64,000 nt of DNA from Ignavibacteriales bacterium (lineage in GTDB: Bacteria > Bacteroidota > Ignavibacteria > Ignavibacteriales > Ignavibacteriaceae): the NCBI GenBank assembly GCA_003538625.1, contig DPRR01000006.1, forward strand, positions 310,001 through 374,000, given 5' to 3'. Position numbers and translations under genes: made by a program. Below the pieces are notes generated by a model. That model did no database searches and had not been told where the DNA came from. It saw nothing but the letters and a program-made list of their open reading frames with translations. Positions 1-8,834 of the stretch are shown here, piece after piece; position 1 is the first letter of the stretch, and each line of letters starts with the position of its first letter.

Positions 1-657
1 TTTCTCATCCGCTTTAGAATCTTTTAACTCCTTCAACTCTTTTGTAGATGCATAAAGTTCATCTGCAGCTTTTGTAAATTCATCTTTTTTATCTGTTGCC
101 CATTTTGGAAGGACGCAATTTTTTAATTCATCAGAACGCAAATATAGATCATCAATTGCTTTGCTTAAATCTTCAGTATTTTTATTTGGTCCGTAATGAT
201 GATAAATCATATAAAGCACTTTATGAAATTCATCAACTTCTTTTGTAACAGGTTTTACAATTCTTACTAACATTTCAAAATTGGAGTGAAGTTCTTCTGC
301 GGTTGTTAACATTCCCGCCTCATTGTTTTCTTCGCAGGCTTTGTTGTAATCCTTAACAGATGCACGAAGTTTATCCAATCCAGCATTCCATTCTTTTTCT
401 TTATCGCGCAAAATTCCTGGAAGCTTTGCGGCATAGATTTTTTCAACTCCTGCATTTACTTCCGGCAAAAGCTGCTTGAACAAAGTATAATCTTTATTGG
501 GATAAGCCGTGTGCCATAAAGGATAAACAACTTCGTGAAAATCAAATAATTCCGGTACAGTTGAATTTATTTCAGATAGCTGATCTTCAGTCTGTGAAAA
601 TGTAATATTAAATGAACATAGTACCAGAACAATTAAAATTAAACTAAGGTTTTTCAT
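1..657 (-). CDS. Secreted helical protein of unknown function (C-terminus outside window)
   Basis: The frame is open from the ATG at 655-657 to base 1, giving 219 codons without a stop, so the gene continues beyond the window. The first 22 or so residues are a signal peptide (MKNLSLILIVLVLCSFNITFSQ), which puts the product in the periplasm. The rest is strongly charged and helical, rich in Lys and Glu, with conserved-looking aromatic stretches such as YHHYGPN. It has no CxxCH heme motif, so although it could be a four-helix bundle of the cytochrome c-prime shape it is not a c-type cytochrome. I do not recognise the family and assign no function. Confidence 0.75.
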   Translation of the reverse strand, partial: MKNLSLILIVLVLCSFNITFSQTEDQLSEINSTVPELFDFHEVVYPLWHTAYPNKDYTLFKQLLPEVNAGVEKIYAAKLPGILRDKEKEWNAGLDKLRASVKDYNKACEENNEAGMLTTAEELHSNFEMLVRIVKPVTKEVDEFHKVLYMIYHHYGPNKNTEDLSKAIDDLYLRSDELKNCVLPKWATDKKDEFTKAADELYASTKELKELKDSKADEK

Positions 658-801
658 AAAAGCCCCTAAATAAAATGTTAAAAAATACATCCAAAATTAC
701 TAAACCTAACCTAATTCTCCGCCATTAATATTTTCTTGAATTAAAGTTCACTTACGCGTAATTTCCTTTATTAAAAATCACAATTATTTAAAGGAAAGTT
801 T

Positions 802-1152
802 ATGGCTGAACATTTAATTGCACATTGCGAAATTCCAACAACAGATTTAGACAAGGCAAAAGAATTTTATCACAAAGTACTTGGCTGGGAATTTAAACCA
901 TTCGGAAACGGCTACTTACTGTTTAATAATCATAAAGGTACGATGGTTGGATTAAGAAAAGTTGATGAAGTTGCTAAAGGCGAAACAACAGTTTTTCATG
1001 TTAACATGCCGGAAATTGATTCAATATTAAAAAAAGCTAAAGATAATGGTGGTGCAGTCAAAAGGACTAAAACTGTAATTCCTGCCATGGGATGGTACGC
1101 TTTATTTAATGATCCTGACGGGAATACTATAGGTTTGTATCAGAAAAGCTAG
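802..1152 (+). CDS. VOC (glyoxalase/bleomycin-resistance) family protein
   Basis: This 116-residue protein has the typical single-chain VOC layout: an N-terminal H-C-E-I-P strand followed by a TDLDKAKEFYHKVLGW helix, and a C-terminal FNDPDGNTIGLYQ strand that supplies the usual metal-site Glu/Asp region. VOC proteins are small metal-dependent lyases, dioxygenases or binding proteins, and the substrate cannot be read from sequence. A good ribosome site (aaagga) precedes the ATG. It stands alone, converging on the OsmC gene, with a hairpin between the two. Confidence 0.88.
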   Translation: MAEHLIAHCEIPTTDLDKAKEFYHKVLGWEFKPFGNGYLLFNNHKGTMVGLRKVDEVAKGETTVFHVNMPEIDSILKKAKDNGGAVKRTKTVIPAMGWYALFNDPDGNTIGLYQKS

Positions 1153-1162
1153 TCCGTACAAT

Positions 1163-1216
1163 GGAGTATGGAATATTGGTATTTGAAAATTTAATATTCC
1201 AATATTCCTTTGCTCC
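1163..1216. terminator. AT-rich inverted repeat between convergent genes
   Basis: A perfect 10-bp stem GGAATATTGG (1170-1179) pairs with CCAATATTCC (1199-1208), and an outer GGAG/CTCC adds to it. It sits between the ends of the convergent VOC and OsmC genes, where a bidirectional terminator is expected. There is no long T tract, so termination is inferred from position. Confidence 0.5.
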
Positions 1217-1231
1217 AATAATCCAACTTAT

Positions 1232-1660
1232 TTAATCTGCTTCAATTATGCGATACGAATGCTCAATAGGCATTGCTTTTTTAAGCATAGCTGTAACGCT
1301 GCAATATTTTGTTATTGAAAGTTCAATTGCTCTCTCAACATCTTTTATGGGAATATTTTTTCCGGTAAAAACAAATTCAATATGCATTTTAGTAAAAACC
1401 TGCGGATGCTCGTCTGCAACTTCAGCCGAAATATTCATTTCAAATTCATCGACTTTTATTTTTTTCTTTGAAAGTATGCTGGTTATATCACTGCCGGAAC
1501 AACCGCCCAAAGCAATCATAAGCAATTCTTTTGGTCTTATTCCTGCATTACTTCCACCAAAAGTTTCTGGTCCATCCATTGTTACCCAATGATTTGAATC
1601 AGTTTTACCGACAAATGTAATCCCTTGAACCTGTTTAACAAATGCTTTTCTACTAGCCAT
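1232..1660 (-). CDS. OsmC family peroxide-reducing protein
   Basis: The 142-residue protein has the OsmC/Ohr fold signatures: a GGxNAGxRPKELLMIALGGC block with the first catalytic Cys at residue 54, and a KYCSV segment with the second Cys at 120. OsmC proteins reduce organic hydroperoxides in the cytoplasm through this Cys pair. The sequence is closer to the general OsmC subgroup (YhfA-like) than to Ohr. It is monocistronic and ends head-on to the VOC gene. Confidence 0.9.
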   Translation of the reverse strand: MASRKAFVKQVQGITFVGKTDSNHWVTMDGPETFGGSNAGIRPKELLMIALGGCSGSDITSILSKKKIKVDEFEMNISAEVADEHPQVFTKMHIEFVFTGKNIPIKDVERAIELSITKYCSVTAMLKKAMPIEHSYRIIEAD

Positions 1661-1904
1661 TATTTCCTCTAAAAAAATTAAATATAGTTTTAATATGATG
1701 TCGCTCCATCAAATAAGATCCACAAATGAGTCTTAAAAATATTGCTTAATGATTTGCAAAATAAAACTTCTCTTTTTACTCAAAAACTGCAATAAAACAC
1801 GTACCCGAAAAAATATTTTTTTTGTGGAACTCTTCATAAGAAACAAGCGTTATTACAGTACGATCGTAAAATAAAATAAATCATAAAACAAATGGAGAAA
1901 ATGT

Positions 1905-2408
1905 ATGAACACATTAAGATTATCTGCATTAACAATTGTAATGTTTGCAGTAAGTTTAATTTCGATAAATGCTCAGGAATATTCTACAAAATCATCTTCT
2001 AAAGATATAGTTGCCACAGCAGTTGATGCAGGTATATTTAATACTTTAGCAACCGCTCTTACGGAAGCAGGATTAATTGAGACTCTTCAAGGTAAAGGTC
2101 CTTATACAGTTTTTGCGCCAACGGATGAAGCTTTTTTAAAATTACCTGAAGGAACTGTGGAAGGACTCTTAAAAGATAAAGAAGCTCTAAAGAAAGTTCT
2201 TTTGTATCACGTAGTTTCCGGTAACCTAATGGCTGGCGATGTTGTAAAGTTATCAGAGGCAACAACTGTTGAAGGAAGTAAAGTAAAAATTAAAGTAGTA
2301 GATGGTAATGTTATGATAAACGATGCAAAAGTTACCACAGCGGATGTAAAAGCTTTAAACGGTGTAATACACATAATTGATACGGTGATTTTGCCTCCGA
2401 CTAAATAG
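1905..2408 (+). CDS. Secreted fasciclin (FAS1) domain protein
   Basis: A signal peptide (residues 1-23, ending INAQ) precedes one FAS1 domain of about 130 residues. The domain shows the hallmark PYTVFAPTDEAFLKLP (H1) and a C-terminal NGVIHIIDTVILPP (H2), with YHVVSGNL in between. FAS1 domains mediate cell-surface or matrix adhesion; in bacteria such single-domain proteins are secreted or periplasmic and their ligands are mostly unknown. A run ending in ggagaaa provides the ribosome site, and a strong terminator follows directly. Confidence 0.92.
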   Translation: MNTLRLSALTIVMFAVSLISINAQEYSTKSSSKDIVATAVDAGIFNTLATALTEAGLIETLQGKGPYTVFAPTDEAFLKLPEGTVEGLLKDKEALKKVLLYHVVSGNLMAGDVVKLSEATTVEGSKVKIKVVDGNVMINDAKVTTADVKALNGVIHIIDTVILPPTK

Positions 2409-2431
2409 TTAGTGATTCGATGATGATGATA

Positions 2432-2460
2432 AGCCCCGGAGTGATAAGCCGGGGTTTTTT
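2432..2460 (+). terminator. Rho-independent terminator of the fasciclin gene
   Basis: GCCCCGG and CCGGGGT form an 8-bp stem (with one G-T pair and the outer A-T) around a 9-base loop, followed by six T. It lies 23 bases after the stop codon and touches the end of the convergent marC-like gene. Confidence 0.9.
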
Positions 2461-3097
2461 ATTTTATAGTTAGAATATCCTGTATGATTGGTTTTAATCC
2501 CCTAAAGAATAGCTCAACAGCAATAACCATTACAATTAAACCCATAATTCTTGTTAAAACTTTATTACCGCTTTCTCCAAGAAACGCAATTATTTTTCTT
2601 GAACTTAAAAGTATGATATGCGTTAACCCCATTACAATAAAAATGGCTGTAATCAATAAAGATTTATGAGTTATATCCGGCGCATCATTCATCATTACGA
2701 TTGAAATTGTAATTACACCCGGTCCAGTGATCATCGGAACACCAAGGGGAGCTATAGCAAAGTTCTTAACTGCTTCATCATCTTTTTCTTCATCAGATTT
2801 TATGCGAGTTAATTTTCCTCTCAGCATATCGTAACCTGAAAGGAAGAATAGAATTCCGCCGACAACTCTTAACCCATTTACAGAAATGTTAAAAATATCA
2901 AAAATAAAATTGCCTCCGAAAGTAAACAGCAACAGAACAATTAGTGCTGTTGATGTTGCTTTAAGAGCAATTGCGGCTGCTTGTTTGGAGGTCATTCCGG
3001 TTGTAAGAGTTGTAAAAACTGGAATAACACCAAGAGGATTTACCATTGTGAATAATGACGTAAAAGCAAGCAAAGCAAATTGTAAAATTGAATCCAT
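2459..3097 (-). CDS. MarC family integral membrane protein
   Basis: The product is a six-helix inner-membrane protein of 212 residues from the ATG at 3095-3097. It has the family signatures FTMVNPLGVIPVF near the N-terminus and APLGVPMITGPGVI in the middle. MarC proteins (UPF0056) are of uncertain function; the proposed role in multiple antibiotic resistance has not held up. An alternative ATG 66 bases upstream at 3163 would add a non-conserved 22-residue leader and lies inside an intergenic repeat element, so I prefer the internal start. Confidence 0.88.
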   Translation of the reverse strand: MDSILQFALLAFTSLFTMVNPLGVIPVFTTLTTGMTSKQAAAIALKATSTALIVLLLFTFGGNFIFDIFNISVNGLRVVGGILFFLSGYDMLRGKLTRIKSDEEKDDEAVKNFAIAPLGVPMITGPGVITISIVMMNDAPDITHKSLLITAIFIVMGLTHIILLSSRKIIAFLGESGNKVLTRIMGLIVMVIAVELFFRGLKPIIQDILTIK

Positions 3098-3158
3098 ATA
3101 TTTTAATCCATATAAATTAATATAATTAAATATCGTATTGGTACTAAAAACTAATATT

Positions 3159-3250
3159 GTCATGCTGAATCTTGCCTATCGGAAGACAGGTTTATTTCAG
3201 CATCTCAATTCTCTATAATAATAAAGACCCTGAAACAAGTTCAGGGTGAC
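3159..3250. repeat. Palindromic intergenic element (GTCATGCTGAA type)
   Basis: The element starts GTCATGCTGAA and ends TTCAGGGTGAC, which are imperfect inverted copies of each other. It contains two smaller palindromes: ATGCTGAA with TTCAGCAT (3161-3224 region), and CCCTGAAACAAGTTCAGGG near 3227-3246. It fills the gap between marC and the decarboxylase gene. The layout fits a dispersed non-autonomous repeat of the kind common in Bacteroidota genomes; two other palindromic elements in this window (about 23326 and 29445) have a similar layout with different sequence. Confidence 0.7.
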
Positions 3251-3253
3251 GGA

Positions 3254-4693
3254 TTATTGTAATCCGCGTGCTATTGTTTTAATTAATTTCCATGCATCCA
3301 CAATGTGTCTTCTTTCGTGTCTGATGCTGCCAATTGTTAATCTGATTGTAAACTTACCATTAAGTTTTGTGTGAGATAAAAATATTTTTCCCGATTGATT
3401 TATTTTTTCCAATAAAGTTTCGTTAAGTCTATTCAACTCGGTTTCAGAGATGTGTCCAGGATTAAATCTAAAGCAAATCGTAGAAAATGGAACAGGTGCC
3501 ATTTGTTCAAAATCTTTTTCATTATCAACCCATTCAGCAAATTCCTGAGCAAGTTCAATGTGAGTTTTAATTCTTTCAGCTAAACCATCAACACCAAAAT
3601 ATCTTATAATAAACCAAAGCTTAAGAGAGCGGAATCTTCTGCCAAGTTGGATTCCGTAATCCATCAAGTTTTCAACTTCGCTGTCTTGATTTGTTTTTAG
3701 ATATTCTGCAGATAAACTGAATGCACGTTTAAGTATATCAGGTTTGCGAGTAAAGTAAACACTTAAATCCATCGGAGTAAACATCCACTTATGCGGATTG
3801 ATGACTAATGAATCGGCACGATCCCATCCTTTTGTAATCCATTTCATTTCCGGAATCATAGCTGTTACTCCGGCATAGGCAGAATCAATATGAAGCCACA
3901 AATTATATTTCTCTGTGATGTCCGCAATTGCTTCAACAGGATCAACACTTGTTGTTGATGTTGTACCAACTGTTGCAACAACACAAAATGATTTTAAACC
4001 TTTTGCAATATCTGAGTTAATTGCTTCTTCAAGTTTTTGCGGAATCATCTCAAACCTATCATTAACTGAAATTTTTCTGATTCCATCCAAACCAATCCCA
4101 AGTGTAAGCGCTCCTTTATCAATTGAATTGTGGGCATGCTCAGAACAATACAAAATTAATTTCGGCACCTCGCTTCTTCCTGCCATTCCCTTTTCTCTAA
4201 AACCTAAATTAAGCTGTTCACGCGCAGACGCAATTGCGTGCATAGAACTTGTTGAGGCTGTGTCGTAAATAATACCCCAATAATTTTCAGGCAATCCAAC
4301 CATTTGTCTGAACCAATTCATCATGGATTTTTCAAGTTCAGTAAATGCTGGAGAAGTTTTCCAGAGCATACCATTAACACCTAACCCGGCTGATACAAGT
4401 TCGGCAAGTATTCCTGGTCCGCTTGATGTTGAATTGAAATATGCCATAAAACCAGGATGGTTCCAGTGAGTGATTCCATCCATAAGTATTTTATCAACAT
4501 CAGCTAAAACATTTTGGATATCTTCACCATTTGTTGGCGGAGATTGTGGAATTTGTTTTAAAATATCGCCAGGGTTAACTTGAGAAAGCGGCGGATACTT
4601 TTCAATGCTGGTTAAATATTTAGCAATCCAATCAACAAGTTTGTATCCGTTTTTTTTGAATTCTTCAGAAGGCATGTCATTTAAGTTTTGCAT
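3254..4693 (-). CDS. PLP-dependent group II amino acid decarboxylase
   Basis: The 479-residue protein is a full-length fold-type I decarboxylase of the aromatic-L-amino-acid decarboxylase / glutamate decarboxylase group, which turns an amino acid into an amine and CO2. The Schiff-base lysine is K302 in NPHKWM; LHIDSAYAG supplies the Asp that pairs with the pyridine nitrogen. The ATG at 4691-4693 is chosen because a ggaaa ribosome site precedes it and it follows the upstream stop as TGATATG; a TTG start 24 bases earlier would overlap that gene. A paralogue lies at 31787-33241. The close coupling to the MprF-like gene suggests one transcript. The substrate is not determined. Confidence 0.9.
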   Translation of the reverse strand: MQNLNDMPSEEFKKNGYKLVDWIAKYLTSIEKYPPLSQVNPGDILKQIPQSPPTNGEDIQNVLADVDKILMDGITHWNHPGFMAYFNSTSSGPGILAELVSAGLGVNGMLWKTSPAFTELEKSMMNWFRQMVGLPENYWGIIYDTASTSSMHAIASAREQLNLGFREKGMAGRSEVPKLILYCSEHAHNSIDKGALTLGIGLDGIRKISVNDRFEMIPQKLEEAINSDIAKGLKSFCVVATVGTTSTTSVDPVEAIADITEKYNLWLHIDSAYAGVTAMIPEMKWITKGWDRADSLVINPHKWMFTPMDLSVYFTRKPDILKRAFSLSAEYLKTNQDSEVENLMDYGIQLGRRFRSLKLWFIIRYFGVDGLAERIKTHIELAQEFAEWVDNEKDFEQMAPVPFSTICFRFNPGHISETELNRLNETLLEKINQSGKIFLSHTKLNGKFTIRLTIGSIRHERRHIVDAWKLIKTIARGLQ

Positions 4694-4694
4694 A

Positions 4695-5603
4695 TCATTT
4701 TCCGTAATTAAAGCCAAGCTTAGTTAAGATGTTGTGAACGATTAATTTGTTAAGATTTGATTTTTGTGAAAGTTGAAAAATCTGAATTGGATTTAATCTA
4801 TTCTTGTAACAGAGATAGTACGGCTGCCAGATTGGATTAAATTTGTTTTTAAAATTAAATAAACCTTTATAGTTATATGCAAACTTAATTTTTCTTCCTA
4901 TGGAATTAAAAAACCATGAGAGTGATAAAAATTTTGAATTGTAATCAATAAATGGAACCGCACCAAGCGACCAATATTCAAATCCCTCTTTTTTTAGTTG
5001 GATTAATATTTCATTAATCAATGCTTCCATAACACCGACAGGTGCTTTGGAATTTCTAAGAATTAATTCCGTCTGCATAAATTTTTCATGTTTGAATGAA
5101 AGCATAATTGCACTAATCCAATTTTCATCTTTTTTTAGAACGAATAATCTGTGGTACGGTTTAAAGACAGTTGCAAAAAGATTTTCTAGCCGTGGTTCCC
5201 TTCCATGTGAAGTTTGAATAAAAAACTCCTGCAGCTTTTTTTCATTGTTCTCAGAATATTTTATCTCCTCAACTGATCCGTGTCTTTTTCCGCGTTTTAT
5301 AAGTTCTTTTAAGGATTTTTTTTGAAATTCATTCTTTGCTAAATCAATAATGGCTTCTTTACCAAATGTGATTGCATTATAACCATAAGCTTTTAAAAAT
5401 TCTTTATTCTCATCTGTACATCCATCAAAAAGTAAATCTGAATTTGGTAATTGTGAAAAAATCTGTTTAAAAGTTTCTTCCACAGTTTTACCATATGGAA
5501 CTCTTGTTGCACAAATCCATTTTCTCTTTCCTTGAAGCGGAATTGGGTTATATACTATTTCATCTCCACTGTATCTGCAAAAATTGAACGGAATAGTGTA
5601 CAT
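4695..5603 (-). CDS. DUF2156 / MprF C-terminal-like acyltransferase
   Basis: This 302-residue protein resembles the soluble GNAT-pair domain found at the C-terminus of MprF lysyl-phosphatidylglycerol synthase (DUF2156). The clearest part is the end, YNYKGLFNFKNKFNPIWQPYYL, the usual closing segment of that family, with WSLGAVPF ahead of it. It has no membrane helices, so the flippase half of MprF is absent. Enzymes of this kind transfer an aminoacyl or acyl group to a lipid or other acceptor. The adjacent decarboxylase gene starts 1 base after its stop, so the two probably act together or are at least co-expressed; the acceptor is unknown. Confidence 0.78.
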   Translation of the reverse strand: MYTIPFNFCRYSGDEIVYNPIPLQGKRKWICATRVPYGKTVEETFKQIFSQLPNSDLLFDGCTDENKEFLKAYGYNAITFGKEAIIDLAKNEFQKKSLKELIKRGKRHGSVEEIKYSENNEKKLQEFFIQTSHGREPRLENLFATVFKPYHRLFVLKKDENWISAIMLSFKHEKFMQTELILRNSKAPVGVMEALINEILIQLKKEGFEYWSLGAVPFIDYNSKFLSLSWFFNSIGRKIKFAYNYKGLFNFKNKFNPIWQPYYLCYKNRLNPIQIFQLSQKSNLNKLIVHNILTKLGFNYGK

Positions 5604-5718
5604 TTACAAACATTTCCTTATATCAAAAATCAACTTATTCAAATCTAAGAAAAGAAATTATCTTTTATTAAGAATCGTTTTTTAATAAGTTTAATCATAC
5701 AAATCAAAAAAAAATAAA

Positions 5719-6315
5719 ATGAATAAAATAATATTAGTTGTTGTTGTTACATTTAGTTTCGTTTTTATTACTAGCTGCTATGAGCATTTTCCTTTAGATC
5801 AGGATATAACCAGGACGCAAAATACTTTTTTAAATCAGGATAGCGTTAAAGTTGAGTTTCCTAAAATCATAAAAGATAAAATTACTTTGATGGCAATGGT
5901 TTATACTCACTGCCCGGATATTTGTCCGATGACAACACACAACATGCAGCTTGTTCAACGAAGGCTGCCTGATGATTTAAAGGATAAGGTAAAGTTTGTA
6001 GTAATTTCTTTCGATCCAAATCGTGATACACCCGCTGTACTAAAAAAGTTTGCTGAGATTAGAGATATAACCTTTGATAACTGGACTTTTCTTACCGGCG
6101 ATAATCAAAACACTAAAGAAGTAATGTTAAAGTTTGATGTAAAAGCCATTCCTGCTGATTCATCGTACGATGAAAATGGTGAGTTGAGTTACAGTATTAT
6201 TCATACAGATAGAATATCATTGATTGATCAAGACGGAAGGCTTAGAAGTAATTACAAAGGCAGCACAGCTAATTTAGATATGATACTTGAGGATATTAAA
6301 TACTTAGGAGAATAA
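5719..6315 (+). CDS. SCO1/SenC family copper chaperone lipoprotein
   Basis: A lipobox (FITSC, Cys20) ends the signal sequence, so the protein is anchored on the periplasmic side. It then shows a thioredoxin-like SCO domain with the copper motif C65-P-D-I-C69 and the distant ligand His162 in SIIHTDR. SCO proteins deliver copper to, or reduce, the CuA site of cytochrome c oxidase. It is followed after 1 base by a PCu(A)C gene, the usual partner in CuA assembly. No oxidase genes lie in this window. Confidence 0.92.
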   Translation: MNKIILVVVVTFSFVFITSCYEHFPLDQDITRTQNTFLNQDSVKVEFPKIIKDKITLMAMVYTHCPDICPMTTHNMQLVQRRLPDDLKDKVKFVVISFDPNRDTPAVLKKFAEIRDITFDNWTFLTGDNQNTKEVMLKFDVKAIPADSSYDENGELSYSIIHTDRISLIDQDGRLRSNYKGSTANLDMILEDIKYLGE

Positions 6316-6316
6316 T

Positions 6317-6745
6317 ATGAATCTATTACTCGCACTTTTTATGATCTTTTCTAATCCATCAGATAAGATTAAAATTGTTGATCCATGGATGCGTGTTGGT
6401 GCACAGGGACAAGCAACCGGATTATTTTTTAAGATTGAAAATAATTCTGATAAAGCTGATACACTTTATAAAGTTGAGTTTGAACCAGCAGGTTTAGTTC
6501 AAATACATGAAACTTACGATGCGGGAAATGATATGATGGGAATGAGAGAAGTTGGAAATATTATTATCCCGGCAAAATCAACAGTTGAGCTTAAACCCGG
6601 ATCTTATCACGTTATGCTTATGAAGCTTAAAAATGATATAAAAAAGGGATCTGTGGGAAATGTTACTTTATTCTTTAAGCAAGCAGGTAAGATTATGATA
6701 AAAGCTGAAGCAAAAGAGATGATGCCAAACCAGATGAAACATTAA
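6317..6745 (+). CDS. PCu(A)C copper chaperone
   Basis: The 142-residue protein matches the DUF461/PCu(A)C family. The copper-binding pattern is visible as H64, a Met cluster (M73, M74, M76) and H98-x-M100, close to the classical H(M)X10MX21HXM spacing; M76 to H98 fits the X21 part exactly. A short N-terminal hydrophobic stretch would export it. In the family it receives Cu(I) and inserts it into CuA of cytochrome oxidase together with SCO1, encoded just upstream in the same transcript. Confidence 0.9.
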   Translation: MNLLLALFMIFSNPSDKIKIVDPWMRVGAQGQATGLFFKIENNSDKADTLYKVEFEPAGLVQIHETYDAGNDMMGMREVGNIIIPAKSTVELKPGSYHVMLMKLKNDIKKGSVGNVTLFFKQAGKIMIKAEAKEMMPNQMKH

Positions 6746-6750
6746 AATTG

Positions 6751-6790
6751 AAAAAACCTTCGGGGTTGATAATTTGACCCCGAAGATTTT
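6751..6790. terminator. Bidirectional terminator between copper operon and redox module A
   Basis: A perfect 9-bp stem (CTTCGGGGT at 6758-6766 with ACCCCGAAG at 6777-6785) has an A tract before it and a T-rich tail after it. It can stop transcription from both sides, as expected between convergent genes ending at 6745 and 6800. Confidence 0.9.
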
Positions 6791-6799
6791 ATAAAATAT

Positions 6800-7960
6800 T
6801 TATCTGATAAAAAATTCTGTGACGATTTTATTCCAGTTTACATCAGAAAGTTTTTCAAGCTGTCCGATAAACAAACCGTTATCAAGATATTCATCACCTT
6901 TCTTTTCTGATTTTAAAACTTCGGTAATTGTATTTTTAAATTTTTCAATATCTTCCTGGAAAAATGAAACCGCTGATTTACCAATATTCATATCTTTAAT
7001 TTCACTATCAATATTTTCAGCATCCAAAGCACAAACCCAGTTCCTTTCATATGGAGTAACGTCCAATGCATCTACATTATCTTTAAGGATTGTATTTATC
7101 TGTGAAACTTTTCCGGTTATTGGTGAATTAAAAGTAATACTTCTATTACCCTGTTTAATTGTAAAAAGCGGCTGCCCTGCTTTTACATTCATTCCAAGAT
7201 TTGGAAGTTCAATGGAGTAAACTCTGCCAATTAATTTTTTTGCAAAATCATCGATACCAATCTTTGCAATACCAGCTTGATTCATGCTAACCCAGGTATG
7301 ATTCTTTGAAATAAATACTCCGCCAGGTATTGAAAATTCACCTTTTGTAAAATCATCAGAAGCAGGAACATGAGTTATGTGAACTTTTGGTTTCAATTGT
7401 TTCTGGATTTTATCCTGACGTTTAATTAATGCTTTTTGAACAAAGGCAATAAGCTCGTCTTCGGTAAAAGGTTTTTGCACATAATCCATAGCACCATATT
7501 TCATTGTCTCAACCGCTGTCTCAACACTTGCATAACCGGTAATTATTATAACATCTATATCCGGACGTAGATGCTTTACAGACTTTGTAACCTCAACTCC
7601 ATCCATAATAGGCATTTTCAAATCTGTAAAAACAAAATCGTAATGATGTTTTTGAATTAACCCAAGTGCTTCCTGTCCTGTTTCAACAGTATCAACAGAG
7701 TATCCATCAAGAACAAGAATTTTTCTAAAACTGCCGAGTATTACTTCTTCATCATCCACACAAAGAATTTTTGCTTTTGGATTAGTAACTTCTGCGCGCT
7801 TTAAAGTTTTAGCCTCGTTCGTAAAATCGAGTTTCAGACTTTCTTGTAAAACTGTTTCACGTTCTTTCTTTTGTTTCTGCTCTGTTAAGCGTTTTCCAAT
7901 CATCCGGATAATAATATCTGCGATGATGAAAATTATAATTGCAAGTATGAATAGTGCCAT
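6800..7960 (-). CDS. Membrane-anchored response regulator fused to an H-protein-like domain
   Basis: Domain order in 386 residues: an N-terminal membrane anchor (about 3-19, with D15 at its end), a linker, a receiver domain (about 64-180; acidic pair D69/D70, phospho-acceptor D113, T141, K163), then a GcvH-like domain (about 205-315, motif HTW at 221-223 and SPITG at 279-283) and a C-terminal helical tail. It has no DNA-binding output. The lipoyl lysine of true H-protein is replaced by N272. The anchor resembles those of the proteins at 14682 and 14964, and the tail (with D360-N-G) resembles the tail of the 14964 protein. It is the last gene of module A and is presumably phosphorylated by the kinase two genes upstream. 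The output is unknown; a protein-protein role on the membrane complex is my inference. Confidence 0.85.
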   Translation of the reverse strand: MALFILAIIIFIIADIIIRMIGKRLTEQKQKKERETVLQESLKLDFTNEAKTLKRAEVTNPKAKILCVDDEEVILGSFRKILVLDGYSVDTVETGQEALGLIQKHHYDFVFTDLKMPIMDGVEVTKSVKHLRPDIDVIIITGYASVETAVETMKYGAMDYVQKPFTEDELIAFVQKALIKRQDKIQKQLKPKVHITHVPASDDFTKGEFSIPGGVFISKNHTWVSMNQAGIAKIGIDDFAKKLIGRVYSIELPNLGMNVKAGQPLFTIKQGNRSITFNSPITGKVSQINTILKDNVDALDVTPYERNWVCALDAENIDSEIKDMNIGKSAVSFFQEDIEKFKNTITEVLKSEKKGDEYLDNGLFIGQLEKLSDVNWNKIVTEFFIR

Positions 7961-8019
7961 AATATTTCTCCTAACGTATAATAATATTTTTCGTTTCTAA
8001 TAATTGTAAAAAAAATATC

Positions 8020-8826
8020 TCACAGCCTGTCGGAACTGCAAGAAATTAAATACTTAATTTCATAATCCAGGTTTGCAGGAATAACACGATAAATCCAGCC
8101 TTCAAAGTAAGGGTCCTTTTCAATCAAGCTTGGATATTTTTTAATCTTTTCATTAACCTCAACAATTCTTCCGGATATTGGCGATAGTATTTTATGATTT
8201 CTATCATTACTGCATTTTAGCGATGCACAACTTATCCCTTGTGCAATCTCATCTTCAGTATCCTGAAACTCGATTTCCTGAGTTGCCTCAAGGGTTTTCA
8301 TAAACAGATCGCAAACACCAATTAATACTGATCCTTCCCTTTCCTGAAAAATCCACGTAGAATACCCGAGTCGTAAATATTTTGAAGGACAGGGAACGTA
8401 CAAAACTTCATCATTAAGTTTTTGCAGATATAATTGTTTTTGTTTTTCTTTTATTCTTTGATAATTATTTGCACGATACACAGAACTTAGAAGTTCATCC
8501 ACCGTAAAAGGTTTGGGAATAAAATCAATGGCGCCTTTATAAAGTGAATTAACAGCGTTCTCGACTGTTGAATATCCGGTTGTCATTATCAAAGAGCTTC
8601 TTAAATTTTTTCTTCGTATCTCTTCAAGGATTTGAAATCCACTTCCGTCGGGCATCATTATATCACAGATAATAATTGGGTAGTAATTTTTAGTAATTTT
8701 TTCAGTTGCAGTTTTCACATCTAAAGCAGTATCAACCGAATAATTATCGAGTGAACAGATTTTAATTACAGCATCAATAATTACCTGTTCATCATCTATA
8801 ACCAATATGTCTGAAGTTCTGTTCAT
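8020..8826 (-). CDS. Response regulator fused to a degenerate H-protein-like domain
   Basis: The 268-residue protein has an N-terminal receiver (acidic residues in VIDDEQ, phospho-acceptor in ICDIMMP, TTGYS, conserved Lys in PKPFT) and a C-terminal GcvH-like domain containing TWIFQ, IGVCD and LSPISGRIVEVN. The position of the lipoyl lysine holds Asp (in SNDRNHK), so it cannot be lipoylated there. It differs from its neighbour at 6800 in lacking the membrane anchor and the tail. It lies 8 bases after the kinase stop codon and is surely co-transcribed with it. With no DNA-binding domain, it probably signals to a protein. Confidence 0.84.
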   Translation of the reverse strand: MNRTSDILVIDDEQVIIDAVIKICSLDNYSVDTALDVKTATEKITKNYYPIIICDIMMPDGSGFQILEEIRRKNLRSSLIMTTGYSTVENAVNSLYKGAIDFIPKPFTVDELLSSVYRANNYQRIKEKQKQLYLQKLNDEVLYVPCPSKYLRLGYSTWIFQEREGSVLIGVCDLFMKTLEATQEIEFQDTEDEIAQGISCASLKCSNDRNHKILSPISGRIVEVNEKIKKYPSLIEKDPYFEGWIYRVIPANLDYEIKYLISCSSDRL

Positions 8827-8834
8827 TTAGTCGT

